This document shows, piece after piece, positions 14,917 through 23,056 of a stretch of DNA of 44,595 nt; position 1 is the stretch's first letter, and every line of letters starts with the position of its first letter. The notes below the pieces were generated by a model, which did not search any database, was not told the DNA's origin, and saw only the letters and a program-made list of their open reading frames with translations. The DNA lies in NCBI GenBank assembly GCA_021414105.1, contig JAIOPB010000056.1, positions 1-44,595 on the forward strand, written 5' to 3'. Position numbers and translations under genes: made by a program. The stretch is from Nitrosarchaeum sp. Lineage in GTDB: Archaea > Thermoproteota > Nitrososphaeria > Nitrososphaerales > Nitrosopumilaceae.

Positions 14917-15873
14917 TTAAATTTTGGCCAGAGATGGTCTCAAAGTGATTTTGAGTTTGTAATATGTTAGAATCTCTTTACATCTATTTCTGATAGTAAC
15001 TTCTGTGACACCTGCAATACTTGAGACATCTCTTTGAAGGACATTTTGTCCTAACAAAACTGAGGCAACATACAGATATGCTGCAGCAATTCCATTTGGG
15101 GCTTTTCCATCTGCAATGCTACTGTCTTTAGTTTTTTCTGCTATCTCTAAAGCTAGTCTTTCAACTCTAACTTCAGTCTGTGTCATATTTGCAATCTTTG
15201 AGATGTATTTGTCCATAGTAACTACCGGGGCATTCAATTGACCCATTTCCATTACCATGGTTCTATAGTACTTTGCTGCAAGTTTGGTTTTTGATTTGAC
15301 ATCTTTTGGTGTACATATTCCTCTACAAATTTCTTCTAATGATCTTACGACATCGCATTGTTTGCATGCCATGTAAATTGTAGCTGCAGTAATACTGGCT
15401 ACTGATTTTCCCTTCACATCAACATGCCCATCTAAATTTCTGTATATCATAGAAGCAGTTTCCAAGACGTTTCTTGAAAGATTCAGACCATCACATGTTT
15501 CACCCATTTTTGATAAAACATTTGCTAATCTTCTTTCTCTTGGTGAAGAAACACGTACTCGTTGTTGCCATTTTCTGAGATTGTTCATCTGATTTGCAAC
15601 TTCGCGGTTGATTGTTTTTCCGCTAAAGTCCTTTGTACTAATTGATATCTCAGTTGTTATTCCCAAATCATGTTGAGAATAAGTTGTTTGTCCTGTTGCT
15701 CTTGCTAGCTTCATTCTATCTTCGAGATTTGAGCTTATTGTTTCTGGACCATGATCTACCATCTGATCTGCGACAACTACGCCGCAACCAGAGCAGATTA
15801 TTTCACCATTCTGAACATCATCTACTAATGAAGATTGACATTCAGGACAGCTTTGGGGTTGTAATATGTTCAT
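14917..15873 (-). CDS. tfb: Transcription initiation factor B (TFB)
   Basis: Archaeal TFIIB homologue that bridges TBP-bound promoter DNA and RNA polymerase. The 318-residue protein starts with a zinc ribbon (C9, C12, C27, C30), followed by the B-finger/linker and two cyclin-like repeats, about 115-205 and 210-305. They carry ASITAATIYMACK and GIAAAYLYVASVLLG, and a helix-turn-helix near VTEVTIRNRCKEI. Its ATG overlaps the gar1 stop by 4 bp. This gar1-tfb pairing is a known archaeal gene order. The genome likely holds further tfb copies, as thaumarchaea usually do. Confidence 0.97.
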   Translation of the reverse strand: MNILQPQSCPECQSSLVDDVQNGEIICSGCGVVVADQMVDHGPETISSNLEDRMKLARATGQTTYSQHDLGITTEISISTKDFSGKTINREVANQMNNLRKWQQRVRVSSPRERRLANVLSKMGETCDGLNLSRNVLETASMIYRNLDGHVDVKGKSVASITAATIYMACKQCDVVRSLEEICRGICTPKDVKSKTKLAAKYYRTMVMEMGQLNAPVVTMDKYISKIANMTQTEVRVERLALEIAEKTKDSSIADGKAPNGIAAAYLYVASVLLGQNVLQRDVSSIAGVTEVTIRNRCKEILTYYKLKITLRPSLAKI

Positions 15874-16115
15874 TTTTTTCTTCTCCTAAATTTTTGTGTG
15901 TTAGCAGGTGAATGATCAATTGCGAAAACACTTTTGCCAATGTATTTTTTGATATTGTTTGTTAACGGAGTTGCTGATGCAAACGGTCTTTTTATTGGAC
16001 CAATTAATTCCATTACTTTTGCAACTTTAGTTCCTGTCTCGTCACAGAGTATTTGCCCTTCAACTAATTTACCTGATAGTTGAATGATCACTCTGCCACT
16101 AGCGGCTAAGTGCAT
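15870..16115 (-). CDS. gar1: H/ACA RNA-protein complex subunit Gar1
   Basis: Component of the H/ACA guide RNP with Cbf5, Nop10 and L7Ae, which makes pseudouridines in rRNA. The 81-residue product shows the six-stranded barrel pattern: RVIIQLSGKLVEGQILCD, then KVAKVMELIGPIKRPFASATP, YIGKSVFAID and a basic tail FRRRKK. The open frame begins at TTG 16136, but ATG 16115 is better because GGAGGT (16126-16131) lies 10 bases upstream as a strong ribosome-binding site and the protein then starts at the conserved region. It overlaps tfb by 4 bp. Confidence 0.9.
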   Translation of the reverse strand: MHLAASGRVIIQLSGKLVEGQILCDETGTKVAKVMELIGPIKRPFASATPLTNNIKKYIGKSVFAIDHSPANTQKFRRRKK

Positions 16116-16125
16116 TATTTCGCCT

Positions 16126-16131
16126 ACCTCC
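16126..16131 (-). promoter_or_regulatory. Shine-Dalgarno site that fixes the gar1 start
   Basis: Minus-strand GGAGGT with a 10-base spacer to ATG 16115. Most genes in this window look leaderless, so this clear site stands out. It falls inside the longer TTG-started frame. Confidence 0.65.
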
Positions 16132-16210
16132 TGCAATTAAAAACAATAATCATCATATTCTTATCATAGACTTCTGTCAACTTTACTTTAGCTAAGAGCT
16201 AGATTTGATT

Positions 16211-16510
16211 TTATTTTGTTTGCTTGGCTCTTTTTGAAACTAATTTTTCTGAAATTTTGTTAAGAATATTTGTCTTAGTGGATCCTTTTGGTAACACTAT
16301 GTAGCCTGACCTGACATAAGGTCTTCGTGGGAATCTTACTTTTTCATCAGTCTCTGTGATTTCAAATCCTGCGGCATGTGCAGCTTCTGTTAATTCTTTT
16401 AGTGAAGGATCAAAAATACATTTTTCTTTTTCTAATTTTCTTCCTTTAGATCTTGGCAATGTCTTGTTAAAATAATCCAACCAGATTACGACATGCTCGT
16501 AATCTTTCAT
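16211..16510 (-). CDS. srp19: Signal recognition particle 19 kDa protein
   Basis: Binds 7S RNA and helps SRP54 assemble on it. The 99-residue archaeal form begins MKDYEHVVIWLDYFNKTLPR, then SKGRKLEK, and RFPRRPYVRSGYIVLPKG, the RNA-binding loop with R-PY--SG, and ends in a basic helix KLVSKRAKQTK. It starts 4 bases after the S8e stop, so the two form an operon. The partner SRP54 is encoded about 9 kb away on the other strand; the 7S RNA is not in the window as far as I can see. Confidence 0.95.
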   Translation of the reverse strand: MKDYEHVVIWLDYFNKTLPRSKGRKLEKEKCIFDPSLKELTEAAHAAGFEITETDEKVRFPRRPYVRSGYIVLPKGSTKTNILNKISEKLVSKRAKQTK

Positions 16511-16514
16511 TTAA

Positions 16515-16895
16515 TCACTTTATTAAAACTGCGTTAACTATTCCTGTTTGCCCTGGTTTAGAAACAACTCTGCACTTTCCTGCTTCTGTTTCTAATATTG
16601 CACCTTTTGTAATGATGCCTCTTCTTTGGTAATCATTGTTTGTAGAATTTTCTAATACTTTGAGAATTTTTATTTTCTTTACTTTAGAATCACCTGTTGC
16701 TAAGTTGACAAAATCAATTGTTTTCAAAGCTGATTTTTTGTTATTACCTCTAACCCGTCTTGTGATTGTGACTTGAGCTCCAGTAACTGATTCATTTGGA
16801 TATCTATCTATTTCATATTTTCTTCTAATTCTTGCAGGATGTCTTCTTCCACCAGTTATTTTACTAGTTGCAAGATTTTCTACTGATTTTCTCAC
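16515..16895 (-). CDS. rps8e: Ribosomal protein eS8 (S8e)
   Basis: Small-subunit ribosomal protein found in archaea and eukaryotes. The 126-residue product starts MRKSVENLATSKITGGRRHP and carries the S8e signature (R-x2-T-G-[GR]-[RK] type N-terminus), followed by RRKYEIDRYP, RRVRGNNKKSALKTIDFVN and the C-terminal KGAILETEAGKCRVVSKPGQ-G. The length is usual for archaea. It is the first gene of the S8e-srp19 pair and is separated by 65 bp from scpB upstream. Confidence 0.96.
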   Translation of the reverse strand: MRKSVENLATSKITGGRRHPARIRRKYEIDRYPNESVTGAQVTITRRVRGNNKKSALKTIDFVNLATGDSKVKKIKILKVLENSTNNDYQRRGIITKGAILETEAGKCRVVSKPGQTGIVNAVLIK

Positions 16896-16960
16896 GAATA
16901 TTCCTTTAATTACTCTAATTTATACAAAACGCAAAAAGTTAGGCTTAAAATAAAAAATAC

Positions 16961-17539
16961 TTAGTTTAGTTTACTTACAATTTCATGTGTGTAATTTGAC
17001 TCTGACATCTTTGCAGTCTTTCTTACTTTGGAAAACAGTCTTTGTTTAAGATTTTCCACATCACCTTGTATTCCAAAGTATTTTTGAAATTTTTCAGTTG
17101 TATTGTAAATTTTTAATCTACCTACGTTTTGGTGAGTGATAAAATCTAATTGTCGTAATTCTTTGAGATGTTCGTATACCCCAGAACCTCTTGTTTCTAC
17201 TAGTTGTTTTGATGAAATTGGTTGCATGTATGCAATGTATGATAATGTTTTCAAAGTTGCATTTGGAAGAATAGGTTTTGACGCATATTTTTTGATAGTT
17301 GAGCTGTATTCTGGTTTTAATTGAAATACATATGACCCATCAGGAAGTGTTACCACTTCAAGTGCCTTAAAGACTGATTTGGTCTTTTTCATTATATCAT
17401 TGAGTAATTCAAACGTCTTTGTTCGTGATTCTGTGCCTGAAGCTCTGATTAATTCTTCTATTTTTAGGGGTCTTCCAGCAGAGTATAGAGCTGCTTCGAT
17501 CTTTGCAATCGGTTCATCATTTATTTCAATTTTTGCCAA
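16961..17539 (-). CDS. scpB: Segregation and condensation protein ScpB-like
   Basis: Winged-helix partner of the ScpA kleisin in SMC complexes that organise chromosomes. The 192-residue protein has the first winged helix near IAKIEAALYSAGRPLKIEELI and the second near LKTLSYIAYMQPISSKQLVETRGSGVYEHL, a recognisable ScpB stretch. The last 40 residues are basic and helical. It is directly downstream of scpA (53-bp gap) on the same strand, so the pairing supports both calls. No smc gene is in the window. Confidence 0.9.
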   Translation of the reverse strand: MAKIEINDEPIAKIEAALYSAGRPLKIEELIRASGTESRTKTFELLNDIMKKTKSVFKALEVVTLPDGSYVFQLKPEYSSTIKKYASKPILPNATLKTLSYIAYMQPISSKQLVETRGSGVYEHLKELRQLDFITHQNVGRLKIYNTTEKFQKYFGIQGDVENLKQRLFSKVRKTAKMSESNYTHEIVSKLN

Positions 17540-17592
17540 CTATCTCTTTTCCCTATAAAATCTACTTAAAGAAATCCTTTCTTCATTTTTGA

Positions 17593-18267
17593 TCAGATTG
17601 TTAACTTCTCTTTTATCAGAATAATTTTAATATCTTCATCTATTTGTTCTAGTTCTACTTTTTCATCTCTGGCCAAAAACAATATTGCAAAAAAGCACCT
17701 AATTGAATCTATTTCATCAAGATCTTTTATGATATCTTGAAGCATACCATATCCTACATTTGAAATTTTTCTAATGATCAAATCTTCGTATTTTCCAATT
17801 ATGTTTTCAAGCGAAATGAAATATTCTTGAAAATTAGGGGCTTCGATAGGTTCTATCTCTAGCTTGTTTCTTCTGGATTGTGGATTGGCTATTGTACCAA
17901 TTAAATTTTGTAATAATCCTAACAAATCATCTAGTGAAACAGGATAAGTTGATTCATGTCGATATGGTATGTCGATTAATTCTATATCAACATCAGTTCT
18001 TTGTCTGATTGATTTTTTTTCCATGGCGGCGCGTTGTAATGCAAAAATGCTTTCTACCTTCATTCTATAAATTAATGAAGATGACAATGCTGCCATTCCT
18101 GCAACCCGTAGATCTTTTTTTCCACTTTTTTCAAGAATTTTTATTAATAAATCTAGAATTTGAATAAGGTCAATATCCCAAACATCTTTTTTAGCAATTG
18201 ACGTGGGATTAAATAGAATGTTTACTGGCGCTTGCGAAATGCCATCTGGGATTTGTTCTTCGCTCAC
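17593..18267 (-). CDS. scpA: Segregation and condensation protein ScpA-like (kleisin)
   Basis: Kleisin that bridges SMC heads. The 224-residue protein has an N-terminal pattern close to ScpA: IAKKDVWDIDLIQILDLLIK, then KDLRVAGMAALSSSLIYRMK, in which the helix pair binds the SMC neck. An acidic/variable middle follows, and the C-terminal winged helix (IRCFFAILFLARDEKVELEQ) matches the kleisin C-terminal domain. ATG 18267 has a TATA-like TTAGATATTATTG about 25 bases upstream. It is co-directional with scpB. Confidence 0.9.
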   Translation of the reverse strand: MSEEQIPDGISQAPVNILFNPTSIAKKDVWDIDLIQILDLLIKILEKSGKKDLRVAGMAALSSSLIYRMKVESIFALQRAAMEKKSIRQRTDVDIELIDIPYRHESTYPVSLDDLLGLLQNLIGTIANPQSRRNKLEIEPIEAPNFQEYFISLENIIGKYEDLIIRKISNVGYGMLQDIIKDLDEIDSIRCFFAILFLARDEKVELEQIDEDIKIILIKEKLTI

Positions 18268-18330
18268 AGATTGATTCTTTTTTTATTCAATAATATCTAA
18301 GGGCTCTATTTTTTTCCTATATCCAGTCAA

Positions 18331-18339
18331 CTCTTATAT
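18331..18339 (+). promoter_or_regulatory. TATA box of the alcohol dehydrogenase gene
   Basis: CTCTTATAT, centred 27-28 bases before ATG 18363. It supports that start over a longer frame beginning at 18339. Confidence 0.6.
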
Positions 18340-18362
18340 TGTTAGGATTGAATTGTCCCTTT

Positions 18363-19415
18363 ATGAAATCTGCTCGGATTACTGGTCCTAATGAACCATT
18401 GAAAGTTATAGAAATGGAAACCCCTCATCCTAAAGATCATCAGGTCTTAGTTAAAGTCAAAGCCGTCGGTGTGTGTCATAGTGATTTGCACCTTTGGGAA
18501 GGAGGTTATGATCTAGGTGATGGTAAATTCATGAAAGTTACTGATAGGGGTGTCAAGTACCCTGTTACCCCTGGGCATGAAATTGTTGGCACTGTTGAAG
18601 AGTTTGGAGATAATGTCAAGGGTTTTTCAAAAGGTGATCAAGTTTTAGTTTATCCTTGGATAGGATGCGGTGAATGCCCTGCTTGTAAAGTTAGCAATGA
18701 AAATCTATGTGATGCCCCAAAATCTCTTGGCGTTTTTCAAGATGGTGGTTATTCTGAATATTCTCTTGTACCTCATTTCAAATATTTGGCAAAATTAAAT
18801 GGAGTTGATCCAGAATCTGCCACTTCATTGGCTTGTTCTGGGTTAACAGCTTACACTGCAATTAAAAAATCAAATCAAAATTCTCCTGAATTTCTTGTAA
18901 TAATAGGTGCTGGTGGATTAGGTTTAATGGGTGTACAAATTGCAAAATCTATCACCAAATCTAAAATAATCTGTGTGGATCTAGATGATCAAAAATTGGA
19001 AATAGCAAAAGAAATGGGTGCTGATTTTGTAATGAACTCCAAAGATCCTGAAACATCTCAAAAAATCATTTCAGTTTGTAATGGTAAAGGAGCTGACAGT
19101 GTTGTGGATTTTGTTAATGCTCCACCTACTGCAAAAATGGGATTGGCAGTTCTGAGAAAACGAGGAAATCTTGTCTTGGTTGGTCTGTTTGGTGGTTCAA
19201 TGGAATTATCTCTGGTTACAATTCCTCTCAAATCTATTACTATTCAAGGTGCATATACTGGAAATTATGCTGACATGGTTGAATTATTAGATCTTGCTCG
19301 AAAAGGAACCATTAATCCAATGATTTCAAAAAGATATTCTCTTGATGCTGCAAATTCTGCTTTAGAGGATCTTAAAGCACGCAAGATTGTTGGTCGTGCT
19401 GTGATTAATCCTTAG
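18363..19415 (+). CDS. Zinc-dependent alcohol dehydrogenase (MDR family)
   Basis: NAD(P)-dependent medium-chain dehydrogenase. Catalytic zinc ligands lie in GVCHSDLHLWEGG (Cys) and TPGHEIVGTVEEFG (His-Glu). The four structural zinc cysteines are in GCGECPACKVSNENLCDAP. The nucleotide fold has VIIGAGGLGLMGVQIAK followed by an acidic DLDD, which favours NAD over NADP. Starting at ATG 18363 (MKSARITGPNEPLKV) gives 350 residues, usual for the family. Eight extra residues in the longer frame are not conserved. Substrate unknown; small alcohols or aldehydes are plausible. Divergent from scpA, monocistronic. Confidence 0.93.
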   Translation: MKSARITGPNEPLKVIEMETPHPKDHQVLVKVKAVGVCHSDLHLWEGGYDLGDGKFMKVTDRGVKYPVTPGHEIVGTVEEFGDNVKGFSKGDQVLVYPWIGCGECPACKVSNENLCDAPKSLGVFQDGGYSEYSLVPHFKYLAKLNGVDPESATSLACSGLTAYTAIKKSNQNSPEFLVIIGAGGLGLMGVQIAKSITKSKIICVDLDDQKLEIAKEMGADFVMNSKDPETSQKIISVCNGKGADSVVDFVNAPPTAKMGLAVLRKRGNLVLVGLFGGSMELSLVTIPLKSITIQGAYTGNYADMVELLDLARKGTINPMISKRYSLDAANSALEDLKARKIVGRAVINP

Positions 19416-19458
19416 TTAAAAATCACTACTCCAAAATGTTATAACATAAAAAAATTGT

Positions 19459-20217
19459 ATGTCTATATTGGATTCAAAGACTAACTGTGAGGTTGCATTA
19501 ACCCATTTGAAAAATAAACAATTTATCACTGCTCATAATTTATTTCTCAATCAAGCAAATTCTATGAAAAAAACTGACTATCTTAAATCTGCACTCTTGT
19601 ATATGCTTGCGGCTGAGTGTAAAACTAGACAAGGAAAAGAATCTAAAGATGAAATTGAACAAGTAGGTAATCTCTTTTTACAATACTCTAAAACTAAAAA
19701 TTCAAAAAATATTCAGGGTGCGTTACTTTGTGCATCAAAATGTTTTTTGAGTCTTGGTGAGTACGACAAAGCAAAAATTTCATATCAAAAAGCAAAATCT
19801 ATACTTTCTTCAACTATTGAAATTTCTAGACCTATCGTTATAATTGATGATAGTAAAGCGATAGCAATGAAACTTCAAAACTATGTGGAGAAATTGGGTT
19901 ATGGTGAAATTCTTGTTTATGAGAATGGTAAAGATGGACTTAAAGGGTGTCAAAAATTATTTTCTGAAAACAAACAACCTATCATACTTTTGGATATGGG
20001 GCTTCCTGATCTTGATGGTGATGAAATTGCTACAAAACTATTAAAAGAAAAAATAGACTTACAAATTATAGTAATTACAGCTGATGATAAAACCACAAAA
20101 CGGGTTAATAAAACAATCAGTTCTGGAGTTGCCGCATTTATTCAAAAACCATTTACTCTTGATGAGATAAAAAACGCAGTTAATATTGCTGAATCCGAAT
20201 ATTCTTTGTTACAATAA
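19459..20217 (+). CDS. Response regulator with N-terminal TPR-like helical domain
   Basis: The 252-residue protein has a C-terminal receiver domain: acidic pair D130-D131 (VIIDDSKA), phosphoacceptor D179 in LLDMGLPDLDG, T207 in VITADD and K230 in IQKPF. The N-terminal 120 residues are helix pairs resembling tetratricopeptide repeats (ALLCASKCFLSLGEYDKAKI). There is no DNA-binding output domain, so signal output is probably by protein contact. No histidine kinase is nearby. It overlaps the convergent Lrp-type gene by 9 bp at the 3' end. The order helical domain then receiver is less usual than the reverse. Confidence 0.9.
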   Translation: MSILDSKTNCEVALTHLKNKQFITAHNLFLNQANSMKKTDYLKSALLYMLAAECKTRQGKESKDEIEQVGNLFLQYSKTKNSKNIQGALLCASKCFLSLGEYDKAKISYQKAKSILSSTIEISRPIVIIDDSKAIAMKLQNYVEKLGYGEILVYENGKDGLKGCQKLFSENKQPIILLDMGLPDLDGDEIATKLLKEKIDLQIIVITADDKTTKRVNKTISSGVAAFIQKPFTLDEIKNAVNIAESEYSLLQ

Positions 20218-20709
20218 TAATAAAGACATATTCAAAATACTTACGTCTTTGATATCTATCTCATTAATTCTATAATCTATTAACTCCTCAGAAAATTTTT
20301 CAACAATTTTTTGTGGCGTATTTGTTTTTGCTGAATCTATTTGAATTATTATGAGCATATTCCATTCTCCTTCCATGTTTGCTACAAGAAGATAATTGTC
20401 TAATTTTGTGATGAATTCTTTAATTGAATTCTTGACTGCCTCTAGTGATTTTGATGGTTTTAATTTCATTAATATGACTTGGTATTCATTAATTCCTGAA
20501 ACATCTGTTAGTACCGCCTTGTATCCTTTAATGATGCCACTCTTTTCTAACCTTTCAATTCTTTTTCTAATTGTTCTATCTGATACATCATGTCCTGATT
20601 TTTTTAATTCAGCTGCAATTTCTTTTGATGGAGTTCTTGCATTGTTGTTGAGAATTTCTATAATTTTCTGATCCACTTTGTCTAAATTTGACCATGCGTC
20701 CTCACTCAT
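20209..20709 (-). CDS. Lrp/AsnC-family transcription regulator
   Basis: A 166-residue regulator. The N-terminal winged helix-turn-helix runs LDKVDQKIIEILNNNARTP, KEIAAELKKSG and SDRTIRKRIERLEKSGIIKGY. The C-terminal RAM-like ligand/oligomer domain follows from about residue 75 (YQVILMKLKPSKSLEAVK, VANMEGEWNMLIIIQ). I choose ATG 20709 over GTG 20727 because the family usually begins just before the first helix. Effector unknown, probably an amino acid or related metabolite. It is convergent with the response regulator, overlapping by 9 bp, which could let the two transcripts interfere. Confidence 0.92.
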   Translation of the reverse strand: MSEDAWSNLDKVDQKIIEILNNNARTPSKEIAAELKKSGHDVSDRTIRKRIERLEKSGIIKGYKAVLTDVSGINEYQVILMKLKPSKSLEAVKNSIKEFITKLDNYLLVANMEGEWNMLIIIQIDSAKTNTPQKIVEKFSEELIDYRINEIDIKDVSILNMSLLLL

Positions 20710-20787
20710 AACATAAAGATATTTCACATGCTTTTGAATTTTTGCTTAGAGTGTCACGTTCTATCAAAAATTATGAATTTTTTTCAC

Positions 20788-21351
20788 TTATTTTTCTAAA
20801 ATCCAACCTGTTTCTATTTGGTTTTTATCTAATTCTTCTCCAACTCCAGTAGCAAATCTCCATATGAAAGGAGCATCTGTAGTCATTTTTGTTTTAATTT
20901 TTAACAGTGATTCTATTTCCGAATTTAAATTTTGATCCGCAGAGTCATGTTCTTTACAAAACTTGCATTTCTGATCAAGTGTGATGGGGTCTGATTCTAT
21001 TAATGGATAAGTCATACATGCAAGAGGTCTATTATTGTATATTCTACAAGGAAATCCTCCATGAGGTGATCTAGATGAGGTTTCTGTATCTAGAAAAGGA
21101 CATGTGTTTCCGTTTTGTTCTATTCCCATTAATTGATATGCTAATATTTTTGTTGGCCTGGAATCCTTTTTTTCAGATACTCCGATTCTCGGTAAAATTG
21201 TTATTTTTAATCTGTTTATTTTTGCAAGTTGTTCTATTCTTTCTTTTTCTTCAGGTAGTATGAGAACTCCTATTTTTCCAAATTTTTTGGTTGGATAATA
21301 TTCTCTTTCAATGCAGCACTGAGAACAATCCTGTATACATCTAAATTCCAC
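20788..21351 (-). CDS. YkgJ-family cysteine cluster protein
   Basis: Members of this family (UPF0153/CxxCxxCC) bind a metal, probably zinc or an Fe-S centre. The 187-residue protein has C-x3-C-x2-CC in CIQDCSQCC at the N-terminus, then CPFLD, FPCRIYNNRPLACMTYPLI (the family's C-x-IY--RP--C-x2-[FY]P motif) and CKFC further on. Function is not established. Single gene on the minus strand, divergent from aIF1A. Confidence 0.88.
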   Translation of the reverse strand: MEFRCIQDCSQCCIEREYYPTKKFGKIGVLILPEEKERIEQLAKINRLKITILPRIGVSEKKDSRPTKILAYQLMGIEQNGNTCPFLDTETSSRSPHGGFPCRIYNNRPLACMTYPLIESDPITLDQKCKFCKEHDSADQNLNSEIESLLKIKTKMTTDAPFIWRFATGVGEELDKNQIETGWILEK

Positions 21352-21436
21352 ATGTTATTTTTATTCACTACAAATAAAATTCATTGGAAGTATCACATTT
21401 TATAAAAATTATGATCTTTTTATTCTAATAATCCCC

Positions 21437-21458
21437 ACAGTTATATGCTCATAACTGT
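21437..21458. promoter_or_regulatory. 8-bp-arm palindrome covering the aIF1A TATA box
   Basis: ACAGTTAT, six-base loop ATGCTC, ATAACTGT. The left arm includes the TATA-like TTATATGC centred about 27 bases upstream of the aIF1A ATG. Perfect arms across the promoter suggest a repressor operator or a cruciform/hairpin; the divergent YkgJ-type gene begins 86 bp away. Confidence 0.6.
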
Positions 21459-21470
21459 ATTGTATGCTAT

Positions 21471-21782
21471 ATGGGTAAGCGTCAAGTCAAAAATGAAAGT
21501 GATTTAAAAGAAATGCGTTTGCCAGAAGAGGGCGAACTTTTTGGTAGAGTCCTAAAAATGCTTGGAGGAGAAAATGTCATGGTAAAATGTACTGATGGTC
21601 TTACTAGAAGAGGTAGAATTAGGGGAAAATTAAAGCGTAGAGTGTGGATACGTGATAACGATATAGTCATAATTGCGCCTTGGGATTTCAAAGAGAATGA
21701 GCGAGGTGATATTGTTTGGAGATTCACTTTACCTCAAATGGAATGGTTAAAAGACAATAATCATATTCCAAAAGACTTCTAA
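21471..21782 (+). CDS. eif1A: Translation initiation factor aIF1A
   Basis: OB-fold factor that binds the A site of the small ribosomal subunit during initiation. The 103-residue protein shows GELFGRVLKMLGGENVMVKC, then RRGRIRGKLKRRVWI, then NDIVIIAPWDF, which are the IF1-type strands. The C-terminal DIVWRFTLPQMEWLKD is archaeal. ATG 21471 lies at leaderless distance from the TATA box. Monocistronic, with an unusual palindrome in its promoter. Its co-localisation with aIF5A about 1.3 kb away is not an operon. Confidence 0.97.
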   Translation: MGKRQVKNESDLKEMRLPEEGELFGRVLKMLGGENVMVKCTDGLTRRGRIRGKLKRRVWIRDNDIVIIAPWDFKENERGDIVWRFTLPQMEWLKDNNHIPKDF

Positions 21783-21861
21783 ACTTCCTTTGACCGATAC
21801 TGTGAACCTGGATTGGGTTGCGCATGATTATCTTGTGTTAGATCTATTTTGATAACTTATC

Positions 21862-21870
21862 TTAATATAC
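21862..21870 (+). promoter_or_regulatory. TATA box of the cold-shock protein gene
   Basis: TTAATATAC centred about 28 bases before ATG 21894. It selects that start over the longer frame from 21849. Confidence 0.6.
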
Positions 21871-21893
21871 GGAATAATTCCTGTAAACATCAA

Positions 21894-22085
21894 ATGGAAC
21901 AAGGCACAGTAAAGTGGTTCAACCGCACAAAAGGCTTTGGTTTTATCGAAAGAGAATCTGGTGACGATCTATTCGTTCACAAATCAGATGTTGATGGATT
22001 CATCAATGAAGGCGATAAAGTCGAGTTTGTAGTCGGCGAAGGTCAAAAAGGACCAGCTGCTCAAAAAGTCAAAAAAACAGCATAG
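21894..22085 (+). CDS. Cold-shock domain protein (CspA-like)
   Basis: Small single-stranded RNA/DNA-binding protein of 63 residues that acts as an RNA chaperone in bacteria. RNP1-like KGFGFIE and RNP2-like DLFVHKSDV are both present, within [18 protein letters not shown]. The ATG 21894 start is set by the upstream TATA box. The family is mainly bacterial and occurs patchily in archaea, including mesophilic thaumarchaea, so ancient gene transfer is likely. Base composition here (more C and G than flanks) differs slightly. T-rich sequence at 22138-22158 could terminate it. Confidence 0.94.
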   Translation: MEQGTVKWFNRTKGFGFIERESGDDLFVHKSDVDGFINEGDKVEFVVGEGQKGPAAQKVKKTA

Positions 22086-22137
22086 ACAATAGATCTTTTT
22101 ATTAATTTAAGAGTTCAACATTGTTTTCTTAAATTAG

Positions 22138-22158
22138 TCTATTTTTTATTATTTTTAC
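22138..22158 (+). terminator. T-rich terminator after the cold-shock gene
   Basis: Two T tracts (TATTTTTTATTATTTTTA) lie between the cold-shock gene and the convergent tRNA-Tyr. Confidence 0.4.
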
Positions 22159-22178
22159 CAATTTATAAAAAACTGTGG

Positions 22179-22302
22179 TCCCAAGCGAAGGAATTGAACC
22201 TTCGACAACCCGGTTTCTGTATGCCTGATATGCTGTTATTCGGTCAGCCATCGTAAGCCGACAACTACAGCCGGAAGCTCTACCAGGCTGAGCTAGCTTG
22301 GG
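22179..22302 (-). tRNA. tRNA-Tyr (anticodon GTA) with a 50-nt intron
   Basis: On the minus strand the acceptor CCCAAGC pairs with GCTTGGG. The C1-G72 pair and A73 are archaeal tyrosine identity elements. The D arm is GCTC...GAGC and the T arm GAAGG-TTCAATT-CCTTC. Anticodon stem TCCGG/CCGGG closes loop CTGTAGA once the intron (22215-22264) is removed between positions 37 and 38; the anticodon is at 22266-22268. Loop bases CTGT can pair with ACAG at the intron's 3' end, followed by AAA as a 3-base bulge, which fits a bulge-helix-bulge splice site. Mature length is 74 nt; CCA is not encoded. Confidence 0.93.
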
Positions 22303-22353
22303 ACAAAAAAACGAAGTGTTCTAGTATTAAAAAACTATCGAAGGCGTGATGAT

Positions 22354-23022
22354 TTGATTGCTGATCGTATCTGTTTTGATACGCATAAATACCATATTTC
22401 AAGGGATGTAGTAGTGTCTGAGCAACAGTTGTCTTATTCTGGCTATGTATGCGCACCATATTTGCACAATCTCGAATCTGCTAAATTAAAAGAATCTTGG
22501 ATGTCTTCAAACAATATCGAGTCATTATATTTTGTAACTGGAACATTTTCTGATGCTAGTAAACCATATTTTTCTGATTCGACTAATCATTACATCTTGG
22601 GAAAATTCAAAGATAGTCAACACATATCAGACGATCTAACCATACACAACCAAGACAAGACATCATTTGTTTTCAATGTTAAAGATGAATTATTTCAAAG
22701 AGAAGTATCTGGAGAAACAAATTTTGTTACTATCTATTATTTGGAATATAGTGAATCTGATGATTTACAAGAAGTTGCAAATATTTTATTGAAAAGAGAC
22801 AAAATTAGAATTGGTGGACTTGGACATATGACATCCTTTTGTTTGTTGCCTTCAAAATTTACTTTTCCATACGCTGAAAATATTGTAATCATTGAGGTTG
22901 CAAGTGAAAAGAGTCATCAGAGTGTAAAGAAATATTGTGACCAAACTAAACGCGATGTAAATCGAAAAGGTCTGACAATGACTAATTTGTTAAGTCTCTC
23001 AATTCTGGAAAAGCTAAAGTAG
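22354..23022 (+). CDS. Conserved hypothetical protein (222 aa)
   Basis: I do not recognise this protein. It is soluble, mixed alpha/beta, rich in Ser, Asp and aromatics, with three scattered cysteines and no membrane segment. The C-terminal half (FVTIYYLEYSESDDL, RIGGLGHMTSFCLLPS, FPYAENIVIIEVASEK) looks like a compact domain with alternating strands. The only start in range is TTG 22354, 52 bases from the divergent tRNA-Tyr. It sits 34 bp upstream of aIF5A on the same strand and could share its message, so a link to translation is possible but speculative. Confidence 0.7.
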   Translation: MIADRICFDTHKYHISRDVVVSEQQLSYSGYVCAPYLHNLESAKLKESWMSSNNIESLYFVTGTFSDASKPYFSDSTNHYILGKFKDSQHISDDLTIHNQDKTSFVFNVKDELFQREVSGETNFVTIYYLEYSESDDLQEVANILLKRDKIRIGGLGHMTSFCLLPSKFTFPYAENIVIIEVASEKSHQSVKKYCDQTKRDVNRKGLTMTNLLSLSILEKLK

Positions 23023-23056
23023 AAAAGTTAAATATTCGACTAAAACCTGCTTCTTC

